Shown piece by piece: positions 10,576 through 20,754 of a DNA stretch of 44,062 nt (positions within the stretch are counted from its first letter, which is position 1; every line of letters starts with the position of its first letter). The notes below the pieces were generated by a model. It was not told where the DNA came from. It did no database searches and saw only the letters and a list, made by a program, of their open reading frames with translations. A program made the position numbers and the translations under genes. Source of the stretch: Symbiodinium natans (Eukaryota > Sar > Dinophyceae > Suessiales > Symbiodiniaceae); contig CAJNDS010000995.1 in NCBI GenBank assembly GCA_905221605.1, positions 1 through 44,062 of the forward strand, read 5' to 3'.

Positions 10576-11266
10576 GGGTCCAGTAGTTCAATATTTCATA
10601 TGCTCTGCTAAAGTCTGTAGAATTTTCAAGCCCCCCTCCCAAAGACCCATCTGTATTTTGGTGTTTGGGATACCGTAAGCCAAAGCTAAATGAAAGGGAA
10701 GAAGTCCCTTTTTCCTCTGCCAATCTTCTTCCTCCCACTCCTCTCTTCCTCTCCTATTCCTTTCTTAGCATAGAGCATGGAGTGATGAGAGGGAAGGGGT
10801 GAAAGCGGATGAGAAAAGTGACAGAGAGGGCAGGGCGAAATCTTCATTTCCTTGCCTTTTTCGTCCCTCTCACCTCTCCTTCTCATCGTTCTCTTGCTTT
10901 CTCGTTTGAGAAGGATGTGGACAGGGCATGGAACAAGGCGAGGGAAGGGGGGGGGGCGAAATCGAGTGAGAAAGGATGGAACAAGGAAGAAATGAGGAAA
11001 AATGGACAGGACAGGTCAGGTGTTTGGTTTGGCGACTATACACGTACCTGGACCAGCAGAGCGACAAGCCCAAACCAAAGAGAAAAAGCAAATCCAAATC
11101 GCCCACCTCCCGCTCACCCATCTGAAAAAAAACAACAAAAATGCATCCGTAGCGAGTGTTCGCCTACGGTCAAATCGATCTACAGAGGTCCCGGCACATC
11201 CCTTGTCGAACAGGCAAAAAAGCAGAAACATAGCAAGGGGGGGTCGGGCTTGCCATTGGTGTTGGC
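10576..11266. other. Low-complexity and unique DNA, no gene recognised
   Basis: Purine- and pyrimidine-rich stretches dominate to about 11000. Beyond that the sequence is more complex, with overlapping frames on both strands but no recognisable motif. Confidence 0.4.
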
Positions 11267-11746
11267 ATGTGGCCAAAACACCGCCACAAGGGGATCGTGT
11301 CCCCCTGCACCCTTCGGCTAGTCGTGCCAGCCAATCCCTTGACAGGCAAAATCCGACCACGACGTATCGACGCCTCCCCCCGCCACGAACCCGCCTTTTT
11401 CGTAGAAGCTGTCAACAGGCCCGATTTCGCCGATTCCGAACCGGCTGAAAACGACGACACACTCGCAACAGCATGTGAACAAGCGAGTGAGGGTACTCTG
11501 GGTGTGAAGTTACCGCAAAAACCTCGAGAAGAACTTGACCGAGAGTATCTTCGTCCGACAGCCCACCCAGGAAGCTGCCCGACACGACACCGCTTCGAGA
11601 GAAGGCGGCGAAGGCACTCCATGAGCACCCCCCCCAACACCTTCCCCCGAACAAAGAAACCCAATGGCACGGGACCAGTGGAGCAAGACCGCAAGAGTGC
11701 GGATGCCGTTAAGAGAATTGGCGGCACTCTCACCCCATCAGTATAA
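11267..11746 (+). CDS. Hypothetical protein, 159 aa (weak candidate)
   Basis: An ATG-initiated frame of 159 codons in a locally GC-richer stretch. I recognise no domain. Residues 40-105 are protein-like, mixing acidic, polar and hydrophobic residues (for example VEAVNRPDFADSEPAENDD and EELDREYLRP), whereas competing frames are richer in Ser, Arg and Cys. The C-terminal third is rich in basic residues and proline. There are no signal peptide or membrane segments. The stop codon is inside a TATAAAAG motif, so if that motif is a real promoter the ORF may be spurious. Overlapping long frames exist on the minus strand (11170-11790) and in a second plus frame (11002-11448). A homologue in another alveolate would be needed to accept it. 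Confidence 0.28.
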   Translation: MWPKHRHKGIVSPCTLRLVVPANPLTGKIRPRRIDASPRHEPAFFVEAVNRPDFADSEPAENDDTLATACEQASEGTLGVKLPQKPREELDREYLRPTAHPGSCPTRHRFERRRRRHSMSTPPNTFPRTKKPNGTGPVEQDRKSADAVKRIGGTLTPSV

Positions 11747-11749
11747 AAG
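11742..11749 (+). promoter_or_regulatory. TATA-box-like motif TATAAAAG
   Basis: A textbook TATAAAAG followed by GC-rich sequence. No downstream gene is recognised, and dinoflagellate promoters are reported to lack canonical TATA boxes. It could be a retroelement promoter or chance. Confidence 0.2.
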
Positions 11750-12107
11750 GCCCACCAAACTGTAACCAACCAAAGTGACAAAGGTGACACCCCTCAGGGT
11801 ATGGAGTTGGTCTCAGTAGGGGCACTACCTTACCCCTAGCTGAGTCCCTTCCCTCGCCCACGTGGAGGACTCCGCCGTCGGGGTGAGGAAACATGGCTCA
11901 GAAGAGGAAGCGAGAGATACCCTATCCCATCCCAATGTTGCTATATCTCAGGGGCCTCCCGAATGCAGGGGCCTTTAGAGGCTAGAGCTTCCAGTAGCAT
12001 CCAACCCTCCCTCCCAGCTCGACATGAGACATTGCCTCTCCTCCCCTCCCCTCACCTCTTCCTTTCCTCGCAGAAAGAGACAGACCATAGTCCGCAATCT
12101 TATAATG
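11750..12107. other. No gene recognised
   Basis: Unique-looking sequence, moderately GC-rich, without a convincing frame. Confidence 0.45.
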
Positions 12108-12936
12108 CCCTTCATTCTCCTTGCTTAAGCTTGCCTTTTCTATCTCCCTACTTAATGGCAAAAGGAACAGAAGAGGAAAGGCTCATGGGCTGGACACGAG
12201 AAAAGCGAGAGCGGGGTCAAGGAGGAGAACGAACATGGAAAAGAAAGGAAGGAGAGCTAGAGGGAAGATAGAGAGATAGAGAGGAGAAATGAAGGACAAA
12301 GACCGTGGAAGAAAGGCGTGACCAATGCTCGGGACATAAGTGTAAGGGGTGAGGAAAAGGAACAGTGGATAACAAAAACAAGTGTCCTGCTTGACCCCTT
12401 TTTGTTCTCCAAGCGGCCCTCTTTTCACCATCGCTTCCTTCTTCCTCTCCTTCATTGTTTTTGTTTCCTTCACCCTGTTCCCCTATCTGTCGCTCTTCCA
12501 CTGTCTTCCTTCTTCCTCTTCTCCCTAATTGTTGTCTCCTTCTCTTTGCTTCTCTATCTGTCTCCATCTCTCTCACTCCGGTGCTCCCCGGCGTTTTCTG
12601 TTCAATTGCTCATCCTTTCTGACTTTACGAGGCGGACCCTGTACAAACGATGGGTCCTGTTCTGGACATGGTCCCGCACTGCCTCTTTCCACACACTCCA
12701 GACCCCTCTGAGCCGCCCCAAGAGTTTCGGGCGGCCTTCAGAGAGCGTCTCCCAGGGGCCTCCAAGAGCCCCCATATTGCCAAGAAGAAAAACCACACAG
12801 AGACATGTAGAGAAGTAGTTACGAGGAGCTGGAGAAGTCCTCCTTCCATCATATCATTCCCTTCATTCTCCTTGCTTAACCTTGCCCTTCTTCTACCCCC
12901 CCTACTTAATGACAAAAGGAACAGAGGAAGAAAGGG
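12108..12936 (+). repeat. Imperfect direct repeat, about 80 bp, copies at both ends
   Basis: Copies at 12108-12180 and 12856-12936 share CCCTTCATTCTCCTTGCTTAA, CTTGCC, CTACTTAATG and CAAAAGGAACAGA in order. The 675 bases between them are mostly CT-rich or GA-rich. Overlapping long frames here arise from that composition. Confidence 0.75.
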
Positions 12937-13689
12937 CCGCAAAAGGGACACAAGAAAGGGAGAGTGCAGAAAGCGGGCGCACGAAGAGCGAAAACGAAAG
13001 GAAGGAGAAAGAAAGCTTCTTAAAGACAATAGCATTCCGAAGAACAACGAAATCCTGTCATTTATTGAAATACTGGATGGACTCGTTGATTCCTTTTCAA
13101 ATGAAGGGTTCTATCGTTCACGGTGTTCCTTAGAACAGGAGGGCCTTTCAGGACAACGCCCTCATCTGTATTCAACATAGGCAGGGCTACCTCTGATTAA
13201 GAATACACGGAACGGTTCATTCTAAGAAAATAAACTCTCTCATTTCAATCGGAGCGGACGGACCCACTCATCTATCAAGAAAAGAGCCGAAAGCATTTGG
13301 GAGGAATTAAAATACGAATGAGGGGCTATCGCAGTATCCTTTTGTCTTCTGACACGGATTCTTTGACAGAAGGGGTTCCTGCCTCTTGTTTCTTTCAAGA
13401 AAGGGAGGCTTTCGAGTGGCAAGGGGCGAACTCACGCCCACCCCAGTCTTTGGGGCCACTCTGAAAACAGCTTGGAGAGGACAGTTGCTTCTCTCTCCTT
13501 TTTCTGTTTCTCTATCTCTTGCTCCGTGTCTGTCGTTCTCCTTCCCTCCTTCTGCGAATCTGCTTCTTTCAATATCCACCAGGGCCCCGCCGTTTTCGGG
13601 TTCCTTGAAGGGGCTCCCTGAAAGGGCCTCCCAGGGGTTTGAGAGAAGACTGCGAAAGGGCAAAAGGGGACACTTCTTGAAGGATGTTG
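12937..13689. other. No gene recognised
   Basis: Alternating purine-rich, CT-rich and unique sequence. Frames on both strands, such as 13307-13738 minus, have low-complexity composition without motifs. Confidence 0.45.
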
Positions 13690-13841
13690 AATGGCAAGTA
13701 AAAAACGGGAGGGGCGAGGAGGAAAGAGGAAAGAACAAGAAGAAGGAAGAGGGGAAGAGAAAGGAATGATGGCAGGAAGGAGGGAAGGAGGCAGAGAAGG
13801 AGAGAGACAGAGAGAGACAGAGACAAAGAGAAGAGAGAGGG

Positions 13842-13883
<42 letters not shown>

Positions 13884-13925
13884 GGAGAGACAGAGAGAAA
13901 GCGAGAGCGAAAGAGAAAAAGATGG
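13690..13925 (+). repeat. GA-rich microsatellite region
   Basis: Almost pure purine on the + strand, with (GA)n at about 13835-13875. It creates Ser-Leu and Arg-Glu frames that are not genes. Confidence 0.9.
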
Positions 13926-14016
13926 AGAGAGATACGATGAATAAAAGAACCACACTGAGCTATTTAAAGGGTGTTAAGTCTTTTAGAGAGCCCATAATTT
14001 GAACATTTTGAATAAT

Positions 14017-14070
14017 TGAATTCAGGTCTTCATTTTTTATAGTATTTTGAATTCAGGTCTTCATTTTTTC
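14017..14070 (+). repeat. Short tandem duplication, about 30 bp x 2
   Basis: TTGAATTCAGGTCTTCATTT occurs twice in succession, both times followed by a T run. The DNA from 14071 to 14319 shows nothing recognisable. Confidence 0.8.
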
Positions 14071-14319
14071 ATAATATTTGGGAGGCTCAAGATATCACAT
14101 TGGGCGCAATCACTGTAACTGAACGATGCAAACAGTTTTAGTTATGGTTACCGCAAAATATTAAACTGTAGGGTGGAGACCAGAGACCTCAATCATACGA
14201 TTTGTTTACAAAAATGCACTTCTTGTAGCCTGGTAAAGATCTTGAAGCATTGAAAAAGTAAGACTGCAACAACGTTAAGGAACGTTGTTGTTTTGCAAAA
14301 CCTTAAAGCACCATCATTG

Positions 14320-14605
14320 CTTTAACGAAAAGGTTCGATTTGAACCTTGATATGTCCTCAACATCAAAAAACGAAAGGTTTGTTTATCAACCTGGTGCGC
14401 CTGCATTTTTGCGTAAACCCTAGTGTGTCCTAAACTTCAAAAACGACGGGATTTTTGTAAGCCTGGGTGTGCCCCCATCCTCGAAAACGAAGGTGTGTTT
14501 GTAAACACGTTCAAGCGAAAGGGTTTTAATTTTTTGTAAACCCTAGCATAGGGTTTTTGTCAGCCCTAGCGTGCCCTCAACCTCAAAAACGAAAGCTCCT
14601 TTTAA
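14320..14605 (+). repeat. Degenerate tandem repeat, roughly 60-70 bp units
   Basis: Four or more diverged units carry the words CCTCAA or CCTAAAC, TCAAAAACGA, a T-rich patch and GTAA-CCCTAG or GTAAGCCTGG-TGTGCC. An inverted repeat AAGGTTC-GATTT-GAACCTT lies at 14330-14348. Confidence 0.65.
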
Positions 14606-14694
14606 ATATTAAAATCTCTTAACATCCTTAAAACCTAGAAAATTTCAGCGTAGAAGAAGGCAAGGATTTTTCAAATTTAAAAAGGGGTCCCGGG

Positions 14695-15085
14695 GTCTCA
14701 GGGTTAGGGGGTAGGCGCTGAGGCTCTTAGGAGCTTAGGAGCTTAGGGTTTAGGGTTTAGGGTTTAGGTTTAAGGATTTCGGAGCCTAGGAGTATAGGGT
14801 TTGATTTAAGGTTTAAGGGTAGGCGCTTAGGCGCTTAGGAGCTTAGGAGCTTAGGAGGGTTTAAGGATTTAGGGGGTAGGCACTTAGGTGCTTAGGACCT
14901 CAGGAGCTTAGGGTTTAGGGTTTAAGGGTTTAGGGGTTTAGGGGTTTAGGGGGTAGGCGCCGAGGAGCTTAGGAGCTTTGGAGCTTAGGGTTTAAGGATC
15001 TACTAGTGCAGGGGGTAGCTTAGGAACTGGTTTAAGGTTTTAAGGGTTGAAGAAGTAGGCGCTTAGGCGCCTAGGAGCTTGATTT
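14695..15085 (+). repeat. Degenerate G-rich telomere-like array with GCTTAGGA units
   Basis: TTTAGGG words are mixed with GCTTAGGA, GCGCTTAG and GGGGTAGGCG units. The G-rich strand is on top and runs toward the palindrome at 15796, mirroring the C-rich array on its far side. Confidence 0.85.
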
Positions 15086-16760
15086 AAAATAGAAGAAAAT
15101 CCTTAAAATCCGTAAAAAACAAAATCCGAGGCGCCGAATTTGGTTTTAGGAGAAGCCCCAAACGATTTAAATTTTTAAAAATCCTTAAAACCCATAAAAA
15201 ATAAAATCAAAATAATTTATTTTTTAAGGATTTTAAGGATTATATTCGATTTTAAAATGCATAAAATCCGTAAAAAAAATTCGGCCTCTGATATTATTTT
15301 TTTAAGGATTTTATGCATTTTAAAATAGAAGAAAATCCTTAAAATCCTTAAAAAATAAAATCCGAGGCCGAATTTGGTTTTAGGAGAAGCCCCAAACGAT
15401 TTAAATTTTTAAAAATCCTTAAAATCCATAAAAAATAAAATCAAAATAATTTATTTTTTAAGGATTTTAAGGATTATTATTCGATTTTAAAATGCATAAA
15501 ATCCTTAAAAAATAAATTCGGCCTCTGATATTATTTTTTAAGGATTTTATGCATTTTAAAATAGAAGAAAATCCTTAAAATCCTTAAAAAATAAAATCCG
15601 AGGCCGAATTTGGTTTTAGGAGAAGCCCCAAACGATTTAAATTTTTAAAAATCCTTAAAATCCATAAAAAATAAAATCAAAATAATTTATTTTTTAAGGA
15701 TTTTAAGGATTTTATTCGATTTTAAAATGCATAAAATCCTTAAAAAATAAATTCGGCCTCTGATTTTATTTTTTAAGGATTTTAAGGATTTTCTTATTTT
15801 AAAATGCATAAAATCCTTAAAAAATAAAATCAGAGGCCGAATTTATTTTTTAAGGATTTTATGCATTTTAAAATCGAATAAAATCCTTAAAATCCTTAAA
15901 AAATAAATTATTTTGATTTTATTTTTTATGGATTTTAAGGATTTTTAAAAATTTAAATCGTTTGGGGCTTCTCCTAAAACCAAATTCGGCCTCGGATTTT
16001 ATTTTTTTAAGGATTTTAAGGATTTTCTTCTATTTTAAAATGCATAAAATCCTTAAAAAATAATATCAGAGGCCGAATTTTTTTTTAAGGATTTTATGCA
16101 TTTTAAAATCGAATAAAATCCTTAAAATCCTTAAAAAATAAATTATTTTGATTTTATTTTTTATGGATTTTAAGGATTTTTAAAAATTTAAATCGTTTGG
16201 GGCTTCTCCTAAAACCAAATTCGGCCTCGGATTTTATTTTTTAAGGATTTTAAGGATTTTCTTCTATTTTAAAATGCATAAAATCCTTAAAAAATAATAT
16301 CAGAGGCCGAATTTATTTTTTAAGGATTTTATGCATTTTAAAATCGAATAAAATCCTTAAAATCCTTAAAAAAAATAAATTTTTTTGATTTTATTTTTTA
16401 TGGATTTTAAGGATTTTTAAAAATTTAAATCGTTTGGGGCTTCTCCTAAAACCAAATTCGGCCTCGGATTTTATTTTTTAAGGATTTTAAGGATTTTCTT
16501 CTATTTTAAAATGCATAAAATCCTTAAAAAATAAAATCAGAGGCCGAATTTATTTTTTAAGGATTTTATGCATTTTAAAATCGAATAAAATCCTTAAAAT
16601 CCTTAAAAAATAAATTATTTTGATTTTATTTTTTATGGATTTTAAGGATTTTTAAAAATTTAAATCGTTTGGGGCTTCTCCTAAAACCAAATTCGGCGCC
16701 TCGGATTTTATTTTTTACGGATTTTAAGGATTTTCTTCTATTTTAAAATGCATAATATCC
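15086..16760. repeat. AT-rich giant palindrome, 3 + 4 copies of a 235-bp unit
   Basis: The marker AGAAGCCCCAAACGATTT occurs in direct orientation at 15151, 15385 and 15621. Its complement ends at 15972, 16207, 16444 and 16679. Spacing is 234-237 bases, and paired marker midpoints all fall at 15796-15798, so three units face three units, plus one extra on the right. Other shared words are TTTTAAGGATTTTAAGGATT, TTAAAATGCATAAAATCC and GCCTCTGAT. The turn is at about 15787-15806. No coding frame. Confidence 0.95.
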
Positions 16761-16837
16761 TTAAAACATAAAATCCCAGAAGTCCTTGAGGTCGAGGCCA
16801 AGCGCAGCGCCAAATAGACCCTAAAGGTCCTACGTAC

Positions 16838-17204
16838 AAACCCCTAAACCCCTAATCCCCTAAACCGCTAAACACCTAAACCGCTAAACCCCTAAAACCC
16901 TAAACCCCTAAACCCCCAAACCCCCAAACCCCCAAACCCCTAAACCCCTAAACCCCTAAACCCCTAAACCCCTAAACCGCTAAACCCCTAAACCCCTAAA
17001 CCCCGAAACCCCTAACCTTAAACCCTAAGCCCCCAAACCCTAAGCCCGAAACCCCTAAACCCCTCAACCCCTAAACCCTAAACCCCTAAACCCCTAAACC
17101 CCTAAACCCCCAAAACCCTAACCTTAAACCCTAAACCCCTAAACCCCTAAACCCCCTAAACCCTAAGCCCTAAACCCTAAACCCTAAACGCTAAACCCTA
17201 AACC
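16838..17204 (-). repeat. CCCCTAAA / CCCTAAA array
   Basis: Mostly the octamer CCCCTAAA with variants (CCGCTAAA, CCCCCAAA), ending in seven-base CCCTAAA units. It lies head-to-head with the G-rich array at 14695-15085 across the palindrome. Confidence 0.95.
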
Positions 17205-17277
17205 CTACACTGGGTTCTCAAGTGCATAATGCCCAAGAAGCGTCAGGACAAGGGGGCACAAGTTCAGGAACTCACTC

Positions 17278-17950
17278 ACCAGGCACAGCAGCCTTTGCAC
17301 TGCCTTGTTTAGGGTTTTAGGGTTTTAGGGTTTTAGGGTTTTCGGGTTTTAGGTTTTTAGGGTTTTAGGGTTTTAGGGTTTTAGGGTTTTAGGGTTTTAG
17401 GGTTTTAGGGTTTTAGGGTATTAGGGTTTTAGGGTTGTAGGGTTTTAGGGTTTTGGGGTTTTGGGGTTTTAGGGTTGTAGGGTTTTAGGGTTTTAGGGTT
17501 TTAGGGGTTTTGGGTTTTGGGGGTTTTGGGGTTTTGGGGTTTTGGGGTTTTAGGGTTGTAGGGTTTTAGGGTTTTAGGTTTTTTGGGGAATTAGGGTTTT
17601 AGGGTTTTTGGGTTTTTGGGTTTTTGGGTTTTTGGGTTTTTGGGTTTTTGGGTTTTTGGGTTTTTGGGTTTTAGGGTTTTAGGGTTTTAGGGTTTTAGGG
17701 TTTTAGGGTTTTAGGGTTTTAGGGTTTTAGGGTTTTAGGGTTTTAGGGTTTTAGGGTTTTAGGGTTTTAGGGTTTTAAGGTTTTAGGGTTTTAGGGTTTT
17801 AGGGTTTTAGGGTTTTAGGGTTTTAGGGTTTTAGGGTTTTAGGGTTTTAGGGTTTTAGGGTTTTAGGGTTTTAGGGTTTTAGGGTTTTAGGGTTTTAGGG
17901 TTTTAGGGTTTTAGGACCAGGCAAAGCAGCTTTGCACTGCTTTGTTTAGG
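17278..17950 (+). repeat. TTTTAGGG octamer array between direct repeats
   Basis: About 75 units of TTTTAGGG span 17311-17914, with local variants TTTTGGGG, TTGTAGGG and eight TTTTTGGG units at about 17605-17668. An imperfect 36-bp direct repeat (ACCAGGCA-AGCAGC, TTTGCACTGC-TTGTTTAGGG) lies immediately before it (about 17278-17314) and after it (about 17916-17950). Nearly all other perfect arrays in the window are seven-base TTTAGGG. Confidence 0.95.
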
Positions 17951-18299
17951 GTATTGGGGTGTTAGGTTTAGGGTTTGGGGTTTGGGGTTTATGGTTTAGG
18001 GTTCGGGGTTTAGGGTTGGGGGTATGGGGTATAAGGTATTGCGGGTATTTAGGGTTCGAGGTTTTGGACAATCCTGTCCGACGCATGCTGTGGCTTCGTC
18101 CACGCCTGAACGCAGCGGTCGCAAACATGGGATGCACAGCCCCTGACATAGGCAATGTCTGTGCAACATGGTAGGCTTTGTAAAGGACAGCGGAAGGATT
18201 TCTGACTGAAGTAGCTGCTAGTCCGAATTTCTGTCCGACATGAGCTGTGCCCTGTCTTGAAAGAGATTCATCGGCAACGCTCCGTGGATGAGCGGCCAT
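17946..18299 (-). CDS. Hypothetical protein fragment running into telomeric repeat (weak candidate)
   Basis: From the ATG at 18299 the frame gives 117 residues. The first 75 or so look protein-like and continue an open frame that extends to 18377 without an upstream ATG. The last 40 residues (repeats of PKPQTPN type) are simply translated degenerate CCCTAAA sequence down to 17946. I recognise no domain. This could be the 3'-truncated remnant of a host gene or exon broken at a telomeric tract. The opposite strand has only a shorter frame. No codon-bias calculation has been done, so this is a hint only. Confidence 0.2.
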   Translation of the reverse strand: MAAHPRSVADESLSRQGTAHVGQKFGLAATSVRNPSAVLYKAYHVAQTLPMSGAVHPMFATAAFRRGRSHSMRRTGLSKTSNPKYPQYLIPHTPNPKPRTLNHKPQTPNPKPNTPIP

Positions 18300-18819
18300 G
18301 CCAGAAAGCAGTTGGATGCACAGAAGAACCTCCGAATGACAGTAACGAGCTTGCGGGAGCAATGGGTACTCAACGAGTTAGTTGTTTGTTATTGTAAACC
18401 CTAAACTCTAAACCCTAGTGGTTTTGTTGAGGCCAATAGTGAGAACACGTTTCAAAACAAAGGCGAGAAAGCCAGGAAATGCAGAACTACTCGAAACCCT
18501 ACACCCTAAGCCTTGAACCTAAACTAAAGCCCTACGAGTCTTAAAACCCTAGCCCTAAAATGTAAACCCTAAACCCTACAACCCCAAATCTCAACCCTAA
18601 ATACCTTTATCCCGAGCCCTGACCCAAAACGCAAAAGCACCTAACCCGAAGACAACAAATAGGGGAACAGACCTGGCCCCGAAATGGCAGACACACAAAT
18701 ACATAGCCTCTGCAGGTGCCCGTCTACAGGATAGCATTTTTCAAGAACTTCCATGTACAGCGATGGAATCATGGACAGGGGGCCTTTATAACAGCAGGCT
18801 TTGCCAAGATCGATAGGGA
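18300..18819. other. No gene recognised; scattered CCCTAAA words
   Basis: Degenerate C-rich telomere-like words are spread over 18395-18640. The rest is unique and shows no gene. Confidence 0.5.
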
Positions 18820-18850
18820 TTTTAGGGTTTAGGGTTTAGGGTTTAGGGTT
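18820..18850 (+). repeat. Short TTTAGGG tract
   Basis: Four units. The following 440 bases (18851-19293) are unique with no convincing frame. Confidence 0.9.
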
Positions 18851-19291
18851 GAACAAATATACGGTCATGCCGTACAAATATGAAAGGTTGCCTTCGCGGG
18901 GTTAGAGAACTTACAGGGGCAGCTCCGTATATGCACAAAACATGATAAGATAAACTGCAGCAGCTACGCAAGTCTACCAATCAGGATCTCGAGCACACCT
19001 GTTTTGAAAACATGAACATACCACAACCACGGAACCATTAAACCATTGGACCAGCAGTTTCCGCCATACGAATACGACACCCACCGGACCATCAGACCAT
19101 TGACCAGTAGTTCCCTGCCATTCGACGACCACCAGCAACATTCGACCATGCAACCAGTAGTCATTAGACGAGAAACCTAGTATTGGCCTACAGATTTCAT
19201 GGTGTACTTCCAGGTGTTTAGGTGCAAGGAGGGGAGTTAGGCATATGACCACTCTTTTTCCTATCATAGGTAAGCAACTTGAGACGCAGTG

Positions 19292-19293
<2 letters not shown>

Positions 19294-19352
<59 letters not shown>

Positions 19353-19450
19353 CGAGGGACAGAGAGAAGAGAGAGAGGGAGAGAAAGACCTCCTGCTTGG
19401 GGAGAAGAGGAAGTAGAGAAGAAGAGGAAGAACAAGAAGAAGAGAGTTTA
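19294..19450 (+). repeat. (GA)n microsatellite and purine-rich tail
   Basis: GA dinucleotides dominate 19294-19350, then degenerate purine-rich sequence follows to about 19447. Frames translating to Ser-Leu or Arg-Glu runs are artefacts. Confidence 0.95.
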
Positions 19451-19548
19451 AGTTTGGGGACACCCCTCAACTCTAAACTGATGCCTGAGCCCCTGGTGCC
19501 CCTGATCATGGAGCAGGTCTCGCAGATCACAGCCCAGCTCCAGGTGCA

Positions 19549-19625
19549 TGGGTTTAGGGTTTAGGGTTTAGGGTTTAGGGTTTAGGGTTTAGGGTTTAGG
19601 GTTTAGGGTTTAGGGTTTAGGGTTA
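19549..19625 (+). repeat. Interstitial TTTAGGG tract
   Basis: About eleven perfect units. Confidence 0.97.
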
Positions 19626-19678
19626 GCCTGTTCTTCACATGGGTTTAGGCTTCGGGCTTAGAGGGGGTAGTAAAGGGG

Positions 19679-19775
19679 TCGGAATAATTACTACTATAAT
19701 TCCCTCATTCCCTTAGGGTCCCTTTATATAACCCCCAAAAACCTATTCTAATTTTTTAGGCCCCTATATGATGGA
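19679..19775 (+). repeat. Dispersed repeat, copy 2
   Basis: Same orientation and motif order as 3284-3370, including CCTATTCTAATTTTTTAGGCC. In both places it lies close to degenerate CCCTAAA sequence. Confidence 0.55.
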
Positions 19776-19918
19776 CACTGTTGGGTGGGAATGGTCGTTT
19801 CTGAACTCCCTTCTCGACCTACACCCCGCCCTAAACCCTAAACCCTTAAGGGAAGCTCAACGCAACCCTCAATCGACCCCAGCTCCAACGAGGTTAACAT
19901 GGCCCTCCTCTGAACGTC

Positions 19919-19984
19919 GTAGGGTTTAGGGTTTAGGGTTTAGGGTTTAGGGTCTAGGGTCTAGGGTCTAGGGTTTAGGGTTTA
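19919..19984 (+). repeat. TTTAGGG tract with three TCTAGGG units
   Basis: TTTAGGG x4, TCTAGGG x3, then TTTAGGG again. It forms the left edge of the repeat-family copy at 19985. TCTAGGG units also flank the copy at 38006-38337. Confidence 0.95.
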
Positions 19985-20013
19985 TAGAAATTGTGTAGGG
20001 TTTGGGTCCCAAT

Positions 20014-20094
20014 AACGTTTTGACCGAAAGTTTTGACCGAAACGTTTTGACCGAAAGTTTTGACCGAAACGTTTTGACCGAAAGTTTTGACCGA
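20014..20094 (+). repeat. Six GTTTTGACCGAAA units
   Basis: Alternating 14- and 13-base units (ACGTTTTGACCGAA, AGTTTTGACCGAA) form three 27-base dimers. Related sequence lies at the equivalent place in the short copies (37143-37175 and about 38250-38305, complement strand). Confidence 0.9.
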
Positions 20095-20295
20095 GTTTTT
20101 TTTTGGAACTATGGTTTCATTTTTGGGAGGGGGGAGGGGGGGGATAACAGGAGCTACATCTAGTGCGGTTACGCTCGAACGACTGATGCCTGTGAGCCTA
20201 GACGGTTGTGGGTTCACAAAGTACATGCTGAAAGAACAAGTATCAAAACATGCGTGTGAACCCAACATAACACATACACGCGCAACGACCTTGTC

Positions 20296-20535
20296 ATGTG
20301 GCTCTCGGGTAAGTTTGTTCGGGTATCATCCTGCAAAATAGCGCAGGCACTGGATGCGCCGAAGAAGTTCTCGATGCAGGACTTCTGTGGCGCCATTTGC
20401 AAGCTGCGGAAGCAGCTGCATGTGTCACAGGGTGCAGTTTGCTCGGTCGGGGTGTGGTTGCAGCGCATGACCGTGCTGGATTGGCCGAAGCCGTTCGCGA
20501 AGACATTGTCTGACTTGGCTCCTCGGCTGCTATGA
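20296..20535 (+). CDS. Hypothetical coding exon or ORF, 79 aa
   Basis: An ATG frame with strong coding-like composition. In the 62 codons from GCG (about 20341) to the stop, 47 third positions are G or C by hand count, well above the surrounding base composition. The peptide (for example KKFSMQDFCGAICKLRKQLH and VLDWPKPFAKTL) reads like a real protein, with well-mixed hydrophobic and charged residues, but I recognise no family. A consensus splice donor GGGTAAGT lies 14 bases after the ATG, so the true exon could begin further downstream. It lies inside the long copy of the telomere-bounded repeat family. It may be an exon, a gene carried by the element or a retroposed host fragment. Confidence 0.35.
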   Translation: MWLSGKFVRVSSCKIAQALDAPKKFSMQDFCGAICKLRKQLHVSQGAVCSVGVWLQRMTVLDWPKPFAKTLSDLAPRLL

Positions 20536-20754
20536 GTGATACTCTTCACTGTTTGACAGGGCGAAGTTAGAGGTATCGGATTGAATGACTTCTTTTCAAG
20601 TTGCGATTGTATTCGTTGGAGGCTGATTGGATGCAACAGCACGGCGCCAAAGAGCTTGGCTGCGTTTGGGTCCCAGAGGAGGGTGTCGTCCTCGGCAGCC
20701 AGGCTCGTGTTTGCACAGCCGCTGGGAATGGCGCTCTTGGAAGTGGTATTGCTG

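Noticed and set aside
13307-13955. Ser/Leu-rich and Arg/Glu-rich ORFs on both strands
   Set aside because: They arise from GA/CT microsatellite DNA. Similar ORFs at 9003-9410, 19218-19564 and 39327-39712 were dropped for the same reason.
14330-14348. GGTTCGATT resembling a tRNA T-loop
   Set aside because: The sequence is a simple inverted repeat without acceptor, D or anticodon arms nearby.
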